Source: Streptomyces caniferus (GTDB lineage: Bacteria; Actinomycetota; Actinomycetes; Streptomycetales; Streptomycetaceae). From it: a DNA stretch of 64,000 nt. Under the pieces are notes generated by a model that saw only the letters and a program-made list of their open reading frames with translations, did no database searches and was not told the origin of the DNA. The DNA is taken from positions 2,799,501 to 2,863,500 of the forward strand of contig NZ_BLIN01000005.1 in NCBI RefSeq assembly GCF_009811555.1, given 5' to 3'. Position numbers and translations under genes: made by a program. Positions 35,412-51,954 of this stretch are shown one piece after another. Position 1 is the first letter of the stretch; the number at the start of each line of letters is the position of its first letter.

Positions 35412-35461
35412 GCAACCCATCGGTTGCACCTCCTGCCGCTACATGCAACTCTTGGGTTGCA
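35412..35461. promoter_or_regulatory. Paired inverted repeats, probable ArsR operator
   Basis: Two inverted repeats share the half-site TGCAAC/GTTGCA: GCAACC-N4-GGTTGC at 35412-35427 and TGCAAC-N6-GTTGCA at 35444-35461. Their centres are 33 bp apart, about three helical turns, so bound dimers would face the same side. They lie 40-90 bp upstream of the SRPBCC gene whose operon encodes an ArsR-type regulator. Confidence 0.65.
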
Positions 35462-35500
35462 CGTAAGGCCATCGGCTGGGCACGGCAGGAGGAGCACCCC

Positions 35501-35998
35501 ATGAGCACCGACAGCAATCAGCACAAGGACAGCGACGCGGGCGGCACCCACGACCGCATCGAGCGGGAGATCAGCATCGCCGCCCCCGTGGAGCGCGTCT
35601 GGGCCGTGCTCACCGAACCGGAGCACGTCGGCTCGTGGTTCGGCCAGGGCGAGCCGACGCCGGTCGACCTGCGGCCGGGCGGCATCATGGAGCTCGACCA
35701 CGGCGAGTACGGCCGGTTCCTGACCAAGATCGTGAAGGTGGACCCGCCGCACCACTTCTCCTACCGCTGGGCCGGCGCCCACCCCGGTGAGGTGGCGGTC
35801 GAGGGCAACTCCACCCTCGTCGAGTTCACCCTCACCCCGGAGGGCGACGGCACCCGGCTGCGCGTGGTGGAGACCGGCTTCGCCGGCCTGCGCATCCCCG
35901 AGGACCGCAGGAAGACCGCCGGGTACGAGAGCCACTGCGAAGGCTGGTCCGCCCAGGTGGAGAACATCCGGCGGTACACGGAGCAGCTCGCGGCATGA
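35501..35998 (+). CDS. SRPBCC (AHSA1-like) domain protein
   Basis: A 165-residue START-like protein of the AHSA1/SRPBCC group. It has EREISIAAPVERVWAVLTEP at the start of the fold, FGQGEPTPVDLRPGG, HHFSYRWAG and a long C-terminal helix ending HCEGWSAQVENI. The family binds hydrophobic ligands in a deep cavity. Partners are usually an ArsR regulator in the same operon, as here, suggesting ligand-linked control. A strong AGGAGG-type ribosome site precedes ATG 35501. It overlaps the next gene by 4 bp. Confidence 0.88.
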   Translation: MSTDSNQHKDSDAGGTHDRIEREISIAAPVERVWAVLTEPEHVGSWFGQGEPTPVDLRPGGIMELDHGEYGRFLTKIVKVDPPHHFSYRWAGAHPGEVAVEGNSTLVEFTLTPEGDGTRLRVVETGFAGLRIPEDRRKTAGYESHCEGWSAQVENIRRYTEQLAA

Positions 35999-36507
35999 GG
36001 AGGGGCGGAGGAGTCGGTGCGAGCCCTGGCGGGGGCCCGGATGGGGGCGGGGGCGCCGGTCGGGGCTCGGGAGTCGGCGAGGGCTCGGGTGGGGGCTCGG
36101 GTGTTGGTCAGGGCTCGGGTCCGGGTGCGGGTTCGGGCGTGGGTCAGGGCTCGGCTTCGGGCGTGGGCCAGGACTCCGGGGCGGGTGCGGGCTCGGACGC
36201 GGTGGCGGAGGTGTTCTCCGCGCTGGCGGACCCGACCCGTCGCCGGATACTCGACGCCCTCGCCGCACACGGCGAGGCGACCGCCACGGTCCTGGCGGCC
36301 GAACTGCCGGTCAGCCGCCAGGCCATCGTCAAACACCTGGGGGTCCTGGACCGGGCGGGTCTGGTCGCCGGCCACCGGGAGGGCAGGGAGGCGCGCTACC
36401 GGGTCATACCGGAGCGGCTGGGGGTCACCGCCCGGTGGATGGACCGGGTGGCCGCCGCCTGGGACACCCGCCTCTCGGCGATCAAGCGCCTCGCCGAGGG
36501 CGAGTGA
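35995..36507 (+). CDS. ArsR-family transcriptional regulator with Gly-rich N-terminal extension
   Basis: A 170-residue protein. The C-terminal 100 residues are a winged helix-turn-helix: VFSALADPTRRRILDALA, VLAAELPVSRQAIVKHLGVL and GREARYRVIPERL. This is the ArsR type usually found with SRPBCC proteins. The first 67 residues are almost pure Gly/Ser with repeated G(V/A)GQGSG units, which is not normal in the family. The 4-bp overlap with the SRPBCC stop supports the ATG. A GTG start close to the domain (near 36199) cannot be excluded. It probably represses its own operon through the inverted repeats upstream. Confidence 0.8.
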   Translation: MRRGGGVGASPGGGPDGGGGAGRGSGVGEGSGGGSGVGQGSGPGAGSGVGQGSASGVGQDSGAGAGSDAVAEVFSALADPTRRRILDALAAHGEATATVLAAELPVSRQAIVKHLGVLDRAGLVAGHREGREARYRVIPERLGVTARWMDRVAAAWDTRLSAIKRLAEGE

Positions 36508-36609
36508 CCCGGGGCACCCCTTCGCCACCCTCCGTCACCCTCTGCCCCTCTCCAGTCCCGGCCGCCCCACCCACGTACGCTGGTCGCCCCCGTACGGAGG
36601 AGCACAGGC

Positions 36610-37554
36610 GTGACCCGGTGGAACACCAGCCACATCCCCGACCAGACCGGCCGCTCGGCGGTCGTCACGGGCGCCAACAGCGGAATCGGCTACGCCACGG
36701 CACGTGAACTGGCCCGCCACGGCGCCCGCGTCCTGCTGGCCTGCCGCAACCAGGCGCGGGGCATGGCCGCCCTGGAGCGGCTGCGGTCCGAAGTCCCCAC
36801 CGCCGAGGCCGAGTTCCGGCCGCTCGACCTGTCCGACCTGTCCTCCGTACGGGATTTCGCCGCCGCCCTCGATGACTTCGACGGCGACCGCCTCGACCTG
36901 CTCATCAACAACGCGGGCGTGATGGCGCTGCCGTACCGGACCACCGCCGACGGCTTCGAGATGCAGTTCGGCACCAACCACCTCGGCCACTTCGCGCTGA
37001 CCGGACTGCTGCTGCCCAAGCTCCTCGCCACCCCCGGCGCCCGGATCGTCACCGTCTCCAGCATGCTGCACGCCCTCGCCGACCTCGACTACAGCGACCT
37101 CAACAGCGCGCGCTCCTACCGCCGCTGGATCGCCTACGGCCGCTCCAAGAGCGCCAACCTCCTCTTCACCCACGAGCTGACCCGGCGGCTGGCCGCGGCC
37201 GGTTCGCAGGTCGTCGCGGCCTCCGCGCACCCCGGATACGCCGCCACCAACCTCGCGACGGCGGGCGTCCGCATGGAGGGCCGCACCTCCACCGAGCGCA
37301 TGGTCGGCCTGGTCAACCGCGCGCTCGCCCAGCCCCCGGCCGGCGGCGCCCTGGGCACCCTCTGCGCGGCCACCGCCCCGCACATGCGGCCGGACTCCTT
37401 CGTCGGCCCGCGCAGCGGACTGCGCGGCGCCCCCGCCCAGTGCTTCCGCGCCCCCTGGACCAAGAACGCCGCGAACGCCGAGCGCCTGTGGGCCGCCTCG
37501 GAGGAGCTCACCGACGTCCACTACGACTTCTCGCGGCCGACGGCGGCTTTCTGA
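36610..37554 (+). CDS. Short-chain dehydrogenase/reductase
   Basis: A 314-residue Rossmann-fold oxidoreductase. It has the cofactor motif [16 protein letters not shown], an Arg-containing ACRNQARG that suggests NADPH, the NNAG motif ([10 protein letters not shown]), the catalytic Ser in IVTVSSMLH and the YGRSK catalytic pair. Its length and sequence fit the retinol dehydrogenase/WWOX-like SDRs common in actinomycetes. Substrate unknown. The start is GTG 36610 with a GGAGGAG site. Confidence 0.88.
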   Translation: MTRWNTSHIPDQTGRSAVVTGANSGIGYATARELARHGARVLLACRNQARGMAALERLRSEVPTAEAEFRPLDLSDLSSVRDFAAALDDFDGDRLDLLINNAGVMALPYRTTADGFEMQFGTNHLGHFALTGLLLPKLLATPGARIVTVSSMLHALADLDYSDLNSARSYRRWIAYGRSKSANLLFTHELTRRLAAAGSQVVAASAHPGYAATNLATAGVRMEGRTSTERMVGLVNRALAQPPAGGALGTLCAATAPHMRPDSFVGPRSGLRGAPAQCFRAPWTKNAANAERLWAASEELTDVHYDFSRPTAAF

Positions 37555-37626
37555 CGCGTACGGCGGGGAGAGATCCGCAGGGGCGCGCGAGCGATGAGGG
37601 CACGCACGGCGGGCCGGCGGACTGAC

Positions 37627-37666
37627 GGGCCGGCGGGCCGGCGGGCCGGCGGGCCGGCGGGCCGGC
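37627..37666. repeat. GGGCCGGC short tandem repeat
   Basis: Five consecutive copies of the 8-bp unit GGGCCGGC in the gap between the SDR and the maleylpyruvate isomerase-like genes. The unit is self-complementary, so it could form a GC-rich structure in the transcript. Confidence 0.8.
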
Positions 37667-37781
37667 GCGATCGTGCCGGCCCGCGAGGCAGGCCGCCGGC
37701 CGCGCGTACGCGTTCCCCGGAGAAGGGCGCGCCCACTCGTGGTGACGCTCCGTTGTCAGTGGGGCGTCCTACCGTGAGGAC

Positions 37782-38591
37782 ATGACCTCCGCAAAGCCCG
37801 CCATGGATTACGACGGTCACTGTGCCGCCCTCGTCGACCAGGCCGTACTACTGGCGTCCTGCCTCACGGAGCAGGACGCCGACCTGACGACCACCGTCCC
37901 CTCCTGCCCCGACTGGAACCTCGCCCAGCTGCTCCGCCACCTGGGCGAGGCCCATCGCTGGGTCGAGGGCCTCGTGCGGACCCGGGCGACCGAGCCCCCG
38001 CCCGACAATGCCCTCCGCGTCCTCCCCCGCGACATCCACCAGTCCCCCGCCGATGTCGCCTCCTGGCTCACCGAAGGCGCCCGGCGCCTCGCGGACACGC
38101 TGCGCACCGCGGGCCCCGATATCCGGATCTGGACCCCGCTCCCCTCCGGCTCCCCACGCTTCTTCGCCCGCCGCATGGCCCACGAGACAGTCATGCACCG
38201 AGCCGATGTGACACTCGCCCTCGGCGGTGACTTCACCGTCGACCAGCGCATCGCCCTCGACACCCTCGACGAGTGGATGGAACTCGGCTCCCTGCCCGAG
38301 ATGTTCGACTTCCACCCCGACCGCCGCACACTCCTCGGCCCCGGCCGCACCCTCCACTTCCACGCCACGGACACCCCACCGGAAGCATCCGCCGACTGGA
38401 TCGTGGACCTCACCGGCGACACCCTGGCCTGGCGCCGCGCCCAGGAACCGGCCGCCGTCTCCGTCCGCGCCCCCCTGACGGACCTCTTGCTCCTCATCTA
38501 CGGCCGCACCCCCGCCGACGGCGGCACCTTCGACATCACCGGCGACGCGGAGCTGCTGGAGTTCTGGCTGGCACGGGTGCTGTTCGGGTGA
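37782..38591 (+). CDS. Maleylpyruvate isomerase family mycothiol-dependent protein
   Basis: A 269-residue protein. The N-terminal DinB-like four-helix bundle carries the metal-binding His pattern (CPDWNLAQLLRHLGEAHRW and later MAHETVMHRADV). The C-terminal MDMPI domain has VDLTGDTLAWRR and LTDLLLLIYGRTPADGG. Family members use mycothiol, the actinobacterial thiol, in isomerase or S-transferase reactions. The particular substrate is unknown. The start is ATG 37782, with GAGG 3 nt upstream. Confidence 0.85.
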   Translation: MTSAKPAMDYDGHCAALVDQAVLLASCLTEQDADLTTTVPSCPDWNLAQLLRHLGEAHRWVEGLVRTRATEPPPDNALRVLPRDIHQSPADVASWLTEGARRLADTLRTAGPDIRIWTPLPSGSPRFFARRMAHETVMHRADVTLALGGDFTVDQRIALDTLDEWMELGSLPEMFDFHPDRRTLLGPGRTLHFHATDTPPEASADWIVDLTGDTLAWRRAQEPAAVSVRAPLTDLLLLIYGRTPADGGTFDITGDAELLEFWLARVLFG

Positions 38592-38693
38592 GCGGGAGCG
38601 TTCGTGGGGGGGCGGAGAAGAACCAACCGGGCCGCCACGGCGTGAGCTAGGTTGACCGTCACCCACAAGAACCAGCCCCGAGGAGCCAGCACC

Positions 38694-39062
38694 ATGACCG
38701 ATTCCGACCGTCCGGGCAGCACTCCCGGCCTGCCCCCCACGCCGCCGCCGCTCCCTCCGCGGACCGGCCCGCAGCCCGTTCCGACGAACGAGGCCGAGGC
38801 GCTGGAGATCGGCCGGAATCACTTCCCCGAGGTCGGCTCACCGGGCGGACCGGTTGCGCTGTACGTCCATGAATTCGACATCGGCTACCTGATCCACGCG
38901 GGCTGGCCGCCCGCCGAGGACCCCACCGCCCCTCCCGCGGACCCCGGTGGAAGCAATGTCGTGATCTCCAAGATCGACGGCGAAGTGACCTCCCTGCCCA
39001 ACTTCCCGCCCGAGTCGGCCGTCGAGCTCTACCACGACCTCCGGAACCGAAGCGCCAACTGA
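38694..39062 (+). CDS. Imm35/YrhB-like putative immunity protein 1
   Basis: A 122-residue protein. After a Pro-rich leader comes EAEALEIGRNHFPEV, then YVHEFDIGYLIHAGWPP, GGSNVVISKIDGEVTSLPNF and a C-terminal helix. The HEFDIGYL core, a strand ending in the hydroxyl/acid-containing (I/V)DGE or DTGE turn, and the 'LPNFPPESAVELY' ending are shared with the two small genes at 50047 and 50493. All fit the YrhB/Imm35 family, which neighbours toxins in polymorphic systems. It is the only such gene upstream of the toxin. Ribosome site GAGGAG, start ATG. Confidence 0.7.
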   Translation: MTDSDRPGSTPGLPPTPPPLPPRTGPQPVPTNEAEALEIGRNHFPEVGSPGGPVALYVHEFDIGYLIHAGWPPAEDPTAPPADPGGSNVVISKIDGEVTSLPNFPPESAVELYHDLRNRSAN

Positions 39063-39147
39063 GCCCCGGCCGAAGCTCCCCCGCTACGTGGATGGGGACC
39101 CACCACTGCATCTGGCGGGCTGTCAACACGAGGAGCTAAGCTTTGGC

Positions 39148-39176
39148 TTGAATCTTTCATTGGCTAGCCATTACCA
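39148..39176 (+). promoter_or_regulatory. Possible promoter of the WXG/toxin operon
   Basis: An unusually AT-rich patch for this genome. TTGAAT at 39148-39153 and TTACCA at 39171-39176 are spaced by 17 bp, close to a vegetative promoter, 15-40 bp upstream of the WXG100-type gene. A GGCTAGCC palindrome lies in the spacer. Confidence 0.3.
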
Positions 39177-39190
39177 ACACGGGGGACGTT

Positions 39191-39688
39191 GTGGCCGGAG
39201 CTGGCGGATTCCAGACCGATGTGGAAAGCCTCAAGGCTGAGGGAACGAACTTCGTCAAGCTCGGCGAGGACTTCTACTCCTCGGTGGCGCGGCTGATGGA
39301 CGGCCTGCACGCGCTGGGGGCGGGGCCGCCCAGCAACGGGCAGGAAGCGGCGCCGCCGGAGAAGTCGTTCGGCCAGCAGTTCATGAGCGGTCTGACGACG
39401 TTCGACAGCAAGGACGGCGCCCCGCCGTGGGGGGATGACGACCTCGGCGAGAAGTTCGGCGTCGTCTACGAGGGTGTGCGCGACGGCATGAACGAGTCGA
39501 TGGGCCACCTCTCCTCGAAGCTCCAGGAGATCGGCAAGGCGTTGACGTCGATGTCCAGGAACCACGCGGAGAACGAGGACTTCAACGACTCGCTCATGAA
39601 GCAGCACGTCGACAACCCGCAGGCCTGGCAGGACCCGACGGCCCAGGACGAGGTCGTCCGTACGTCGTGGCGACCCGCACAGCACTGA
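39191..39688 (+). CDS. WXG100-superfamily (ESX-type) secreted helper protein
   Basis: A 165-residue, mostly helical protein. An N-terminal helix (FQTDVESLKAEGTNFVKLGE) pairs with a long C-terminal helix (GVVYEGVRDGMNESMGHLSS). The turn-like APPWGDDDLGEKFG is typical of long WXG-type proteins in Streptomyces. Such proteins often pair with, or guide, toxins through the type VII route. The start is GTG 39191 after GGGGGAC. It lies 100 bp upstream of the giant toxin gene and is probably in the same operon. No type VII machinery gene is in the window. Confidence 0.7.
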   Translation: MAGAGGFQTDVESLKAEGTNFVKLGEDFYSSVARLMDGLHALGAGPPSNGQEAAPPEKSFGQQFMSGLTTFDSKDGAPPWGDDDLGEKFGVVYEGVRDGMNESMGHLSSKLQEIGKALTSMSRNHAENEDFNDSLMKQHVDNPQAWQDPTAQDEVVRTSWRPAQH

Positions 39689-39788
39689 TTCCGCCTGCCG
39701 GCTGCGAAGCCTCTGACGCGGTGGCCGCTCTGCGCGCACCGCATCCGCCACACGCCTGAATGCACGTTTTCCACGGGGGAGCTCCATC

Positions 39789-47801
<8,013 letters not shown>

Positions 47802-47841
47802 AGTTCGACGGAACGAGAAATCTCTCCCACGAAAGTCAGTG

Positions 47842-50025
47842 ATGACGTCCGACATCCCGCATCCGGAGCGAACGACACCCGACCGGGCCGTGACCGGCCT
47901 TGTCGACTGGTGGAGGCACGGCGCTCAGCGCGTGGCGGAGGTGACCGGTCCGCCGGCCTGCGGCCGCACCCAGGTGCTGACGGAGGTCGCTGCCGCGGTG
48001 CCCGGGGCGGTGACCGTGGATGCCACCGATCTGACCGCCGAGGAGATCGTCGACCGGATCGTGGCCTCCGCCGGCGTGGAACTGCCCTTGGAGCGACGTG
48101 CCGGATGGGCCGACTCCCTGGCGGATTCCGCGGTGCGCGAGAGTCTCGTCGTCCTCACCAACGTCCAGCGCGCGGGCCGTACCCGCCGCTCGCCGCAGCC
48201 CGACCGGATCGTCCGCCTCATGGCCTCCGACCTGGCCGTGGGGGCGCGGACGAAGGTCCTCGTCGAAAGGTCCCAGGACGACGACAGGTTGGCGCACGAC
48301 CGCCTGGTCGTCACCCTTGCCGCACCGCCGTCCGAAGCCGCCTCGGCCGGCATCCCGCCGGGCGGCCGCGGCGCGGACGCGGTGGGGAGCACGGCACTTC
48401 GAGCCCTCGCCCTGGCGGAAGTCCGGCACACTCCGCTCGCCGTATGGGAGGAGCTGACGCGCGCTCTCGGCGCCTACGAGGGACAGCACGTCGACACGGA
48501 CGGCCTGTTGGAGGACGGGGCGCATCTCGTCGCCCTCGCCGAGGACGGCACGGTCTCGTTCCGCGACGAACGGGTCGCCGAGGCGGCGCGCCGCACCGTC
48601 CCGTCCGACGCGCTCACGGCCGTGAACCGCCGGCTCGTCGAGTGGCTGCGGAACTGGGCAGCCGGACGGCCAGCGCCACAGGGCTGGGCTTCGACGGACG
48701 CCGTCGGCCGGTACGCGGCCCATGGACTGGCGATGCACGCTGTCCAAGCCGGAGTCTTCGACGAAGTGCAGCGGGACGGACGGCTGGTGGCGCACCTCTC
48801 GCAGGTCGCCCTCATCGACGCCGCCCACAGTCAGGATCCGGACTGGATCGATCCCGACACCCTCGCCGCCGATGCCGCGAACCTCTGGCTGAGCGGAGTC
48901 GATTCCCTCCCGCAGCACGAATGGGCGTCCTGGCTGCACCTCACGAGCACGGTCCGCGGCGACGAGGAGACCGCTGCCGCGATCGAGCGCTCAGGCGTAG
49001 CACTGCCCTGGCGGGTGCGCTGGGCACACTGGCGGCCGCCGGGCGGAATGGGCGCCCCGTACGTGCAGCCCGGTCCGCTCACCCAGCCGGCGGTTGTACC
49101 GGAAGGTGCATGGCCGGGCCGGACCGCCGTGACGGCCAGGGGGCTGTGGGACGACCGCTTCCGGGTGTGGGATGCGGAGTCGGGCGAGGCGCTCGCCGGT
49201 CCCTGGCAAGGCGAGCTCCCCACAGCGGGGCAACGGGAGCCGCTCTGGCGTCCGGACGAGGACAGCGGTGTCACTCCCGATTGGGCCGATCTCCTCGAAC
49301 ACGTCGAGGAGCCGGCCTTCCTCACCGGCCGGCTCGGCTTCGAGAACGTCACCGTGGTGACCGGCTCGGGAGGGGTGTTCGCCGTTGAGCCGACGACACC
49401 GGACGCCTTCGAGGGCCTCCACCGGGTGCACGGCGAGCCCCTGCTCAAGGACGCCGGATATCTCTGCGCCGTCAGCAAGAAGGCCTCGGACGGTAGTGGG
49501 CTCTTCTGGCCCGAATTGTTCGAGCCGCAGTCCGTACGACGCTGCGCCGCCGATGCGCTCCCCGACGATCCGGCCGACGCAGAGGCTCTCCGCCTCCTCC
49601 AGGAGGTGGGGCTGCCCGCATTCGACGGCGCGGCGATGGGCCTGCTCGCGCTCGACGAGGATCCCGCACTCACCGCGCTGGGCACGGGCGACGACGACGT
49701 CCTGTCGTGGGATCCGCCAGGGCCCTACTACCGGATCGGCATGTGGAGGGGGCGGGACATCGCCGTCCATGGCTCCAGCGGGCAGGTCCACTTGCTGCCG
49801 GCAGACCCCGAGGACGACGAAGAGCCCGCTCTGATCGCCGGCAGCCTCCGCACCTTCATCGATCTGCTCCAGACGTATCTCTCGGGTCGGTGCATGCTCG
49901 CCATGGCCGGCGGCCGGATCGAGCTGGAGGCGATCAGAGAAGATATGGAGATCACGCTGTCGAGCATCGATGAACCCGGAACGGATTCGGGCGTCTGGAG
50001 TGTTGACCTTGAAGAGGACTACTGA
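47842..50025 (+). CDS. P-loop-like protein fused to a SUKH-4-type immunity domain
   Basis: A 727-residue protein directly after the toxin. The N terminus has a nucleotide-binding-like loop, GPPACGRT (residues 36-43), where the usual Lys is Arg, followed by a hydrophobic strand (SLVVLTNVQRAG). The middle is helical and unassigned. The C-terminal 220 residues (LTGRLGFENVTVVTGSGG, LQEVGLPAFDGAAMGLL, DIAVHGSSGQVHLL, SLRTFIDLLQTYL) fit the SUKH-4 family of immunity proteins. The ATG at 47842 is preferred over the adjoining GTG. It lies 40 bp after the toxin stop, so it is probably the matched antidote for one toxin domain. The role of the P-loop part is unknown. Confidence 0.7.
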   Translation: MTSDIPHPERTTPDRAVTGLVDWWRHGAQRVAEVTGPPACGRTQVLTEVAAAVPGAVTVDATDLTAEEIVDRIVASAGVELPLERRAGWADSLADSAVRESLVVLTNVQRAGRTRRSPQPDRIVRLMASDLAVGARTKVLVERSQDDDRLAHDRLVVTLAAPPSEAASAGIPPGGRGADAVGSTALRALALAEVRHTPLAVWEELTRALGAYEGQHVDTDGLLEDGAHLVALAEDGTVSFRDERVAEAARRTVPSDALTAVNRRLVEWLRNWAAGRPAPQGWASTDAVGRYAAHGLAMHAVQAGVFDEVQRDGRLVAHLSQVALIDAAHSQDPDWIDPDTLAADAANLWLSGVDSLPQHEWASWLHLTSTVRGDEETAAAIERSGVALPWRVRWAHWRPPGGMGAPYVQPGPLTQPAVVPEGAWPGRTAVTARGLWDDRFRVWDAESGEALAGPWQGELPTAGQREPLWRPDEDSGVTPDWADLLEHVEEPAFLTGRLGFENVTVVTGSGGVFAVEPTTPDAFEGLHRVHGEPLLKDAGYLCAVSKKASDGSGLFWPELFEPQSVRRCAADALPDDPADAEALRLLQEVGLPAFDGAAMGLLALDEDPALTALGTGDDDVLSWDPPGPYYRIGMWRGRDIAVHGSSGQVHLLPADPEDDEEPALIAGSLRTFIDLLQTYLSGRCMLAMAGGRIELEAIREDMEITLSSIDEPGTDSGVWSVDLEEDY

Positions 50026-50046
50026 CCGGGACGGTGAGGTAACCCC

Positions 50047-50391
50047 ATGACGCCATCCAATCCCCCAGGCCCCGAACAGCCCGCCCGCCCGGCGCCGGCC
50101 AGCGCCGAGGAAGCCGTGGAGATCGCCCGCACGCAGTACTCGCCCGTATGGCCTGACGGCACCCCGGCCCCGCTCAAGGTCAGCGAGTTCGACATCGGAT
50201 ATGTCGTCTACGCCGAGCTCCCGCCCCACCCCGCGACCACCCCGTCGGGAAAGCGCAACCGGCCCAGGAGCCCCGGCGGTTCCTGCGTCGTGGTCACCAA
50301 GGACACCGGCGAGGTCTGCCGCGTCCCACAGCGGCCGCTGCCCGACTCGATCGCCCTTTTCCGCAAGTTCTACCGGCCGGACACGCTGTGA
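50047..50391 (+). CDS. Imm35/YrhB-like putative immunity protein 2
   Basis: A 114-residue paralogue of the proteins at 38694 and 50493. It has SAEEAVEIARTQYSP, LKVSEFDIGYVVYAELPP and GGSCVVVTKDTGEVCRVPQ. Unlike the other two, the central motif is SEFDIGY rather than HEFDIGY. It starts 21 bp after the SUKH-fusion stop with a GAGGT site, so it is in the same transcript. Confidence 0.75.
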   Translation: MTPSNPPGPEQPARPAPASAEEAVEIARTQYSPVWPDGTPAPLKVSEFDIGYVVYAELPPHPATTPSGKRNRPRSPGGSCVVVTKDTGEVCRVPQRPLPDSIALFRKFYRPDTL

Positions 50392-50492
50392 GACGGGCGG
50401 GAAAATGACAGTGGCGGGATGAGTGTGCCCGCGAGTGGAGCCTCATCCCGCCCCCCGCCCGAGGCCCACCGGTGAACAGGAGATACCTCGCC

Positions 50493-50804
50493 ATGCCGCA
50501 GGACCGCCCCACCCCGCCGACCACCCCCGAGGAAGCGCTCGCCCTCGTCCGTAGCCGCTACGCCGAGCCGAAGCTCCCGGACGGCTCCCCCGCCCCCCTG
50601 CACGTCCACGAATTCGACATCGGCTACCTCGTGTACGCCACCTTCCCCCGTACACCGGACGCATCCGGCGCGCCCCAGCCGGCCCAGCCCGGCGGGTCGA
50701 AGATCATCGTGGCCAAGGACACCGGCGAGACCGTCACCGTGCCCAACTTCCCCACCGAGGCGGCCATCGCGCTGTACCGCAAACAGCGCCAGGCCAACGC
50801 GTAG
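50493..50804 (+). CDS. Imm35/YrhB-like putative immunity protein 3
   Basis: A 103-residue paralogue of the neighbouring protein 2 and of the upstream protein 1. It has TPEEALALVRSRYAEP, LHVHEFDIGYLVYATFP, GGSKIIVAKDTGETVTVPNF and a short C-terminal helix. It is closer to protein 1 (HEFDIGYL, VPNFP versus LPNFP) than to protein 2. The ATG at 50493 has an AGGAG site about 12 nt upstream. Confidence 0.75.
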   Translation: MPQDRPTPPTTPEEALALVRSRYAEPKLPDGSPAPLHVHEFDIGYLVYATFPRTPDASGAPQPAQPGGSKIIVAKDTGETVTVPNFPTEAAIALYRKQRQANA

Positions 50805-50831
50805 CGGGAGGAGTCCTGTTGCCGCACCGGA

Positions 50832-51188
50832 GTGACCCTGCGCATCGACGATGAGGACTCATACCGCGACGACGATATGCGCGTCCACCACGAGGACGAG
50901 CCCTTCACCGGCGAAGTCGTCCACCGGGATGCCGACGGCCGGGTGAGCGCCCTCATTTCCTACGTCGAGGGAGTGCCCTCCGGGCCGCAGACCGAGTGGT
51001 ATTCCGACGGGTCGAAGAGGAACGAAGGCCAGACCCGGTGGGGTCTCGCCGTCGGGGACTGGCGCCGATGGCACCCGAACGGCCGGCTGGCGGAGCATTC
51101 CGTTTTCAGTCCGCAGGGCCGGCGAACACGGCGCCGGCGTTGGGATCAGGACGGCAACCTCACGGAGGACAGGTCGTTCACCACCTGA
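50832..51188 (+). CDS. YwqK-type MORN-like small protein, putative immunity or antitoxin
   Basis: A 118-residue protein with three imperfect MORN/YwqK-type repeats: FTGEVVHRDADGRVSALISY, GPQTEWYSDGSKRNEGQTRW, and DWRRWHPNGRLAEHSVF followed by RRWDQDGNLTED. YwqK partners deaminase or nuclease toxins in Bacillus and its repeats recur in immunity proteins. The GTG start at 50832 has no close ribosome site, but the gap to the preceding immunity gene is only 27 bp, so it is likely the last gene of the toxin operon. The next gene is convergent. Confidence 0.65.
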   Translation: MTLRIDDEDSYRDDDMRVHHEDEPFTGEVVHRDADGRVSALISYVEGVPSGPQTEWYSDGSKRNEGQTRWGLAVGDWRRWHPNGRLAEHSVFSPQGRRTRRRRWDQDGNLTEDRSFTT

Positions 51189-51227
51189 CCCGCTCTTCGC
51201 TCTGCGAAGCGGCCCGGCCCCGTCCCC

Positions 51228-51719
51228 TCACGTCACCTCGTCCGCCAGCAGATCCATCAGCAACCCGTCCGCCCAGCCGCCCGTGCGGTAGTCGCGGCCG
51301 TACGCGCGCATGATGCCCACGGGCTTGAAGCCGACCTTGCGGTAGCTGCGGATGGCGGCGGTGTTGGCGGCGGCCGGGTCGATGGTCAGGCGGTGGTGGC
51401 CGCGCTCGCGGATCAGCCAGCGGGCCAGGGTGCGTACGGCGTCCGTGCCGAGGCCCTGGCCGTGTCGCTGTGCGGTGAGGAAGATGTCGATGGTGGCGTG
51501 ACGGAACTCGGGGTGGGTCTCCTCGTCGAACTGGATCGCCCCGATGACCTCACCGTCGGCGACGACGGCGAGCATCTCCCGGTAGTCGTCCGGCACCGAC
51601 CACCAGGCCGCGACCTCCGGCTCCCGGACGATACGGCCGAGCGTCTCGATATCGCCGTCCGCTGTCGGCCGGAGGACGACCGAGGCTCCCTGAAGCGCGA
51701 CTCCCTGAGGCGGGTTCAT
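51228..51719 (-). CDS. GNAT family N-acetyltransferase
   Basis: A 163-residue acetyltransferase. The start is in VVLRPTADGDIETLGRIV, the acceptor region AWWSVPDDYREML and the central strand VIGAIQFDEE. The CoA-binding loop is RHGQGLGTDAVRTLARWL, followed by HHRLTIDPAAANTAAIRSYRKVGF. The domain order resembles aminoglycoside 6'-acetyltransferase-type GNATs, but resistance is not implied. Start ATG 51719. It is convergent with the toxin operon's last gene and divergent from the ABC transporter. Confidence 0.85.
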   Translation of the reverse strand: MNPPQGVALQGASVVLRPTADGDIETLGRIVREPEVAAWWSVPDDYREMLAVVADGEVIGAIQFDEETHPEFRHATIDIFLTAQRHGQGLGTDAVRTLARWLIRERGHHRLTIDPAAANTAAIRSYRKVGFKPVGIMRAYGRDYRTGGWADGLLMDLLADEVT

Positions 51720-51954
51720 GCTCGCATTGTCCTGCGTACCGCGTGGGCGGGGACGAGGATGAGCCACCGCTGAAGCACGGGGGCGGCTGCCGGTTGCTGT
51801 CGCACGTGGGCGCGCGCCGGCAGCCCGGGCCTCCCGGGCGGCCCCGTTTCGTGCGGATGCCCTGCGCGCTTCACAGTCGTGCGGCAGAGTGGACGGTCGC
51901 ACCGTCGGTGATCGACGATCACCGGAAGGTTACGAGCGCAGGGGGCGACGTGCC

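Noticed and set aside
37627-37666. Transcription terminator
   Set aside because: The GGGCCGGC units are self-complementary, but they make a repeat, not a single clear stem-loop, and lie between two genes of the same direction.
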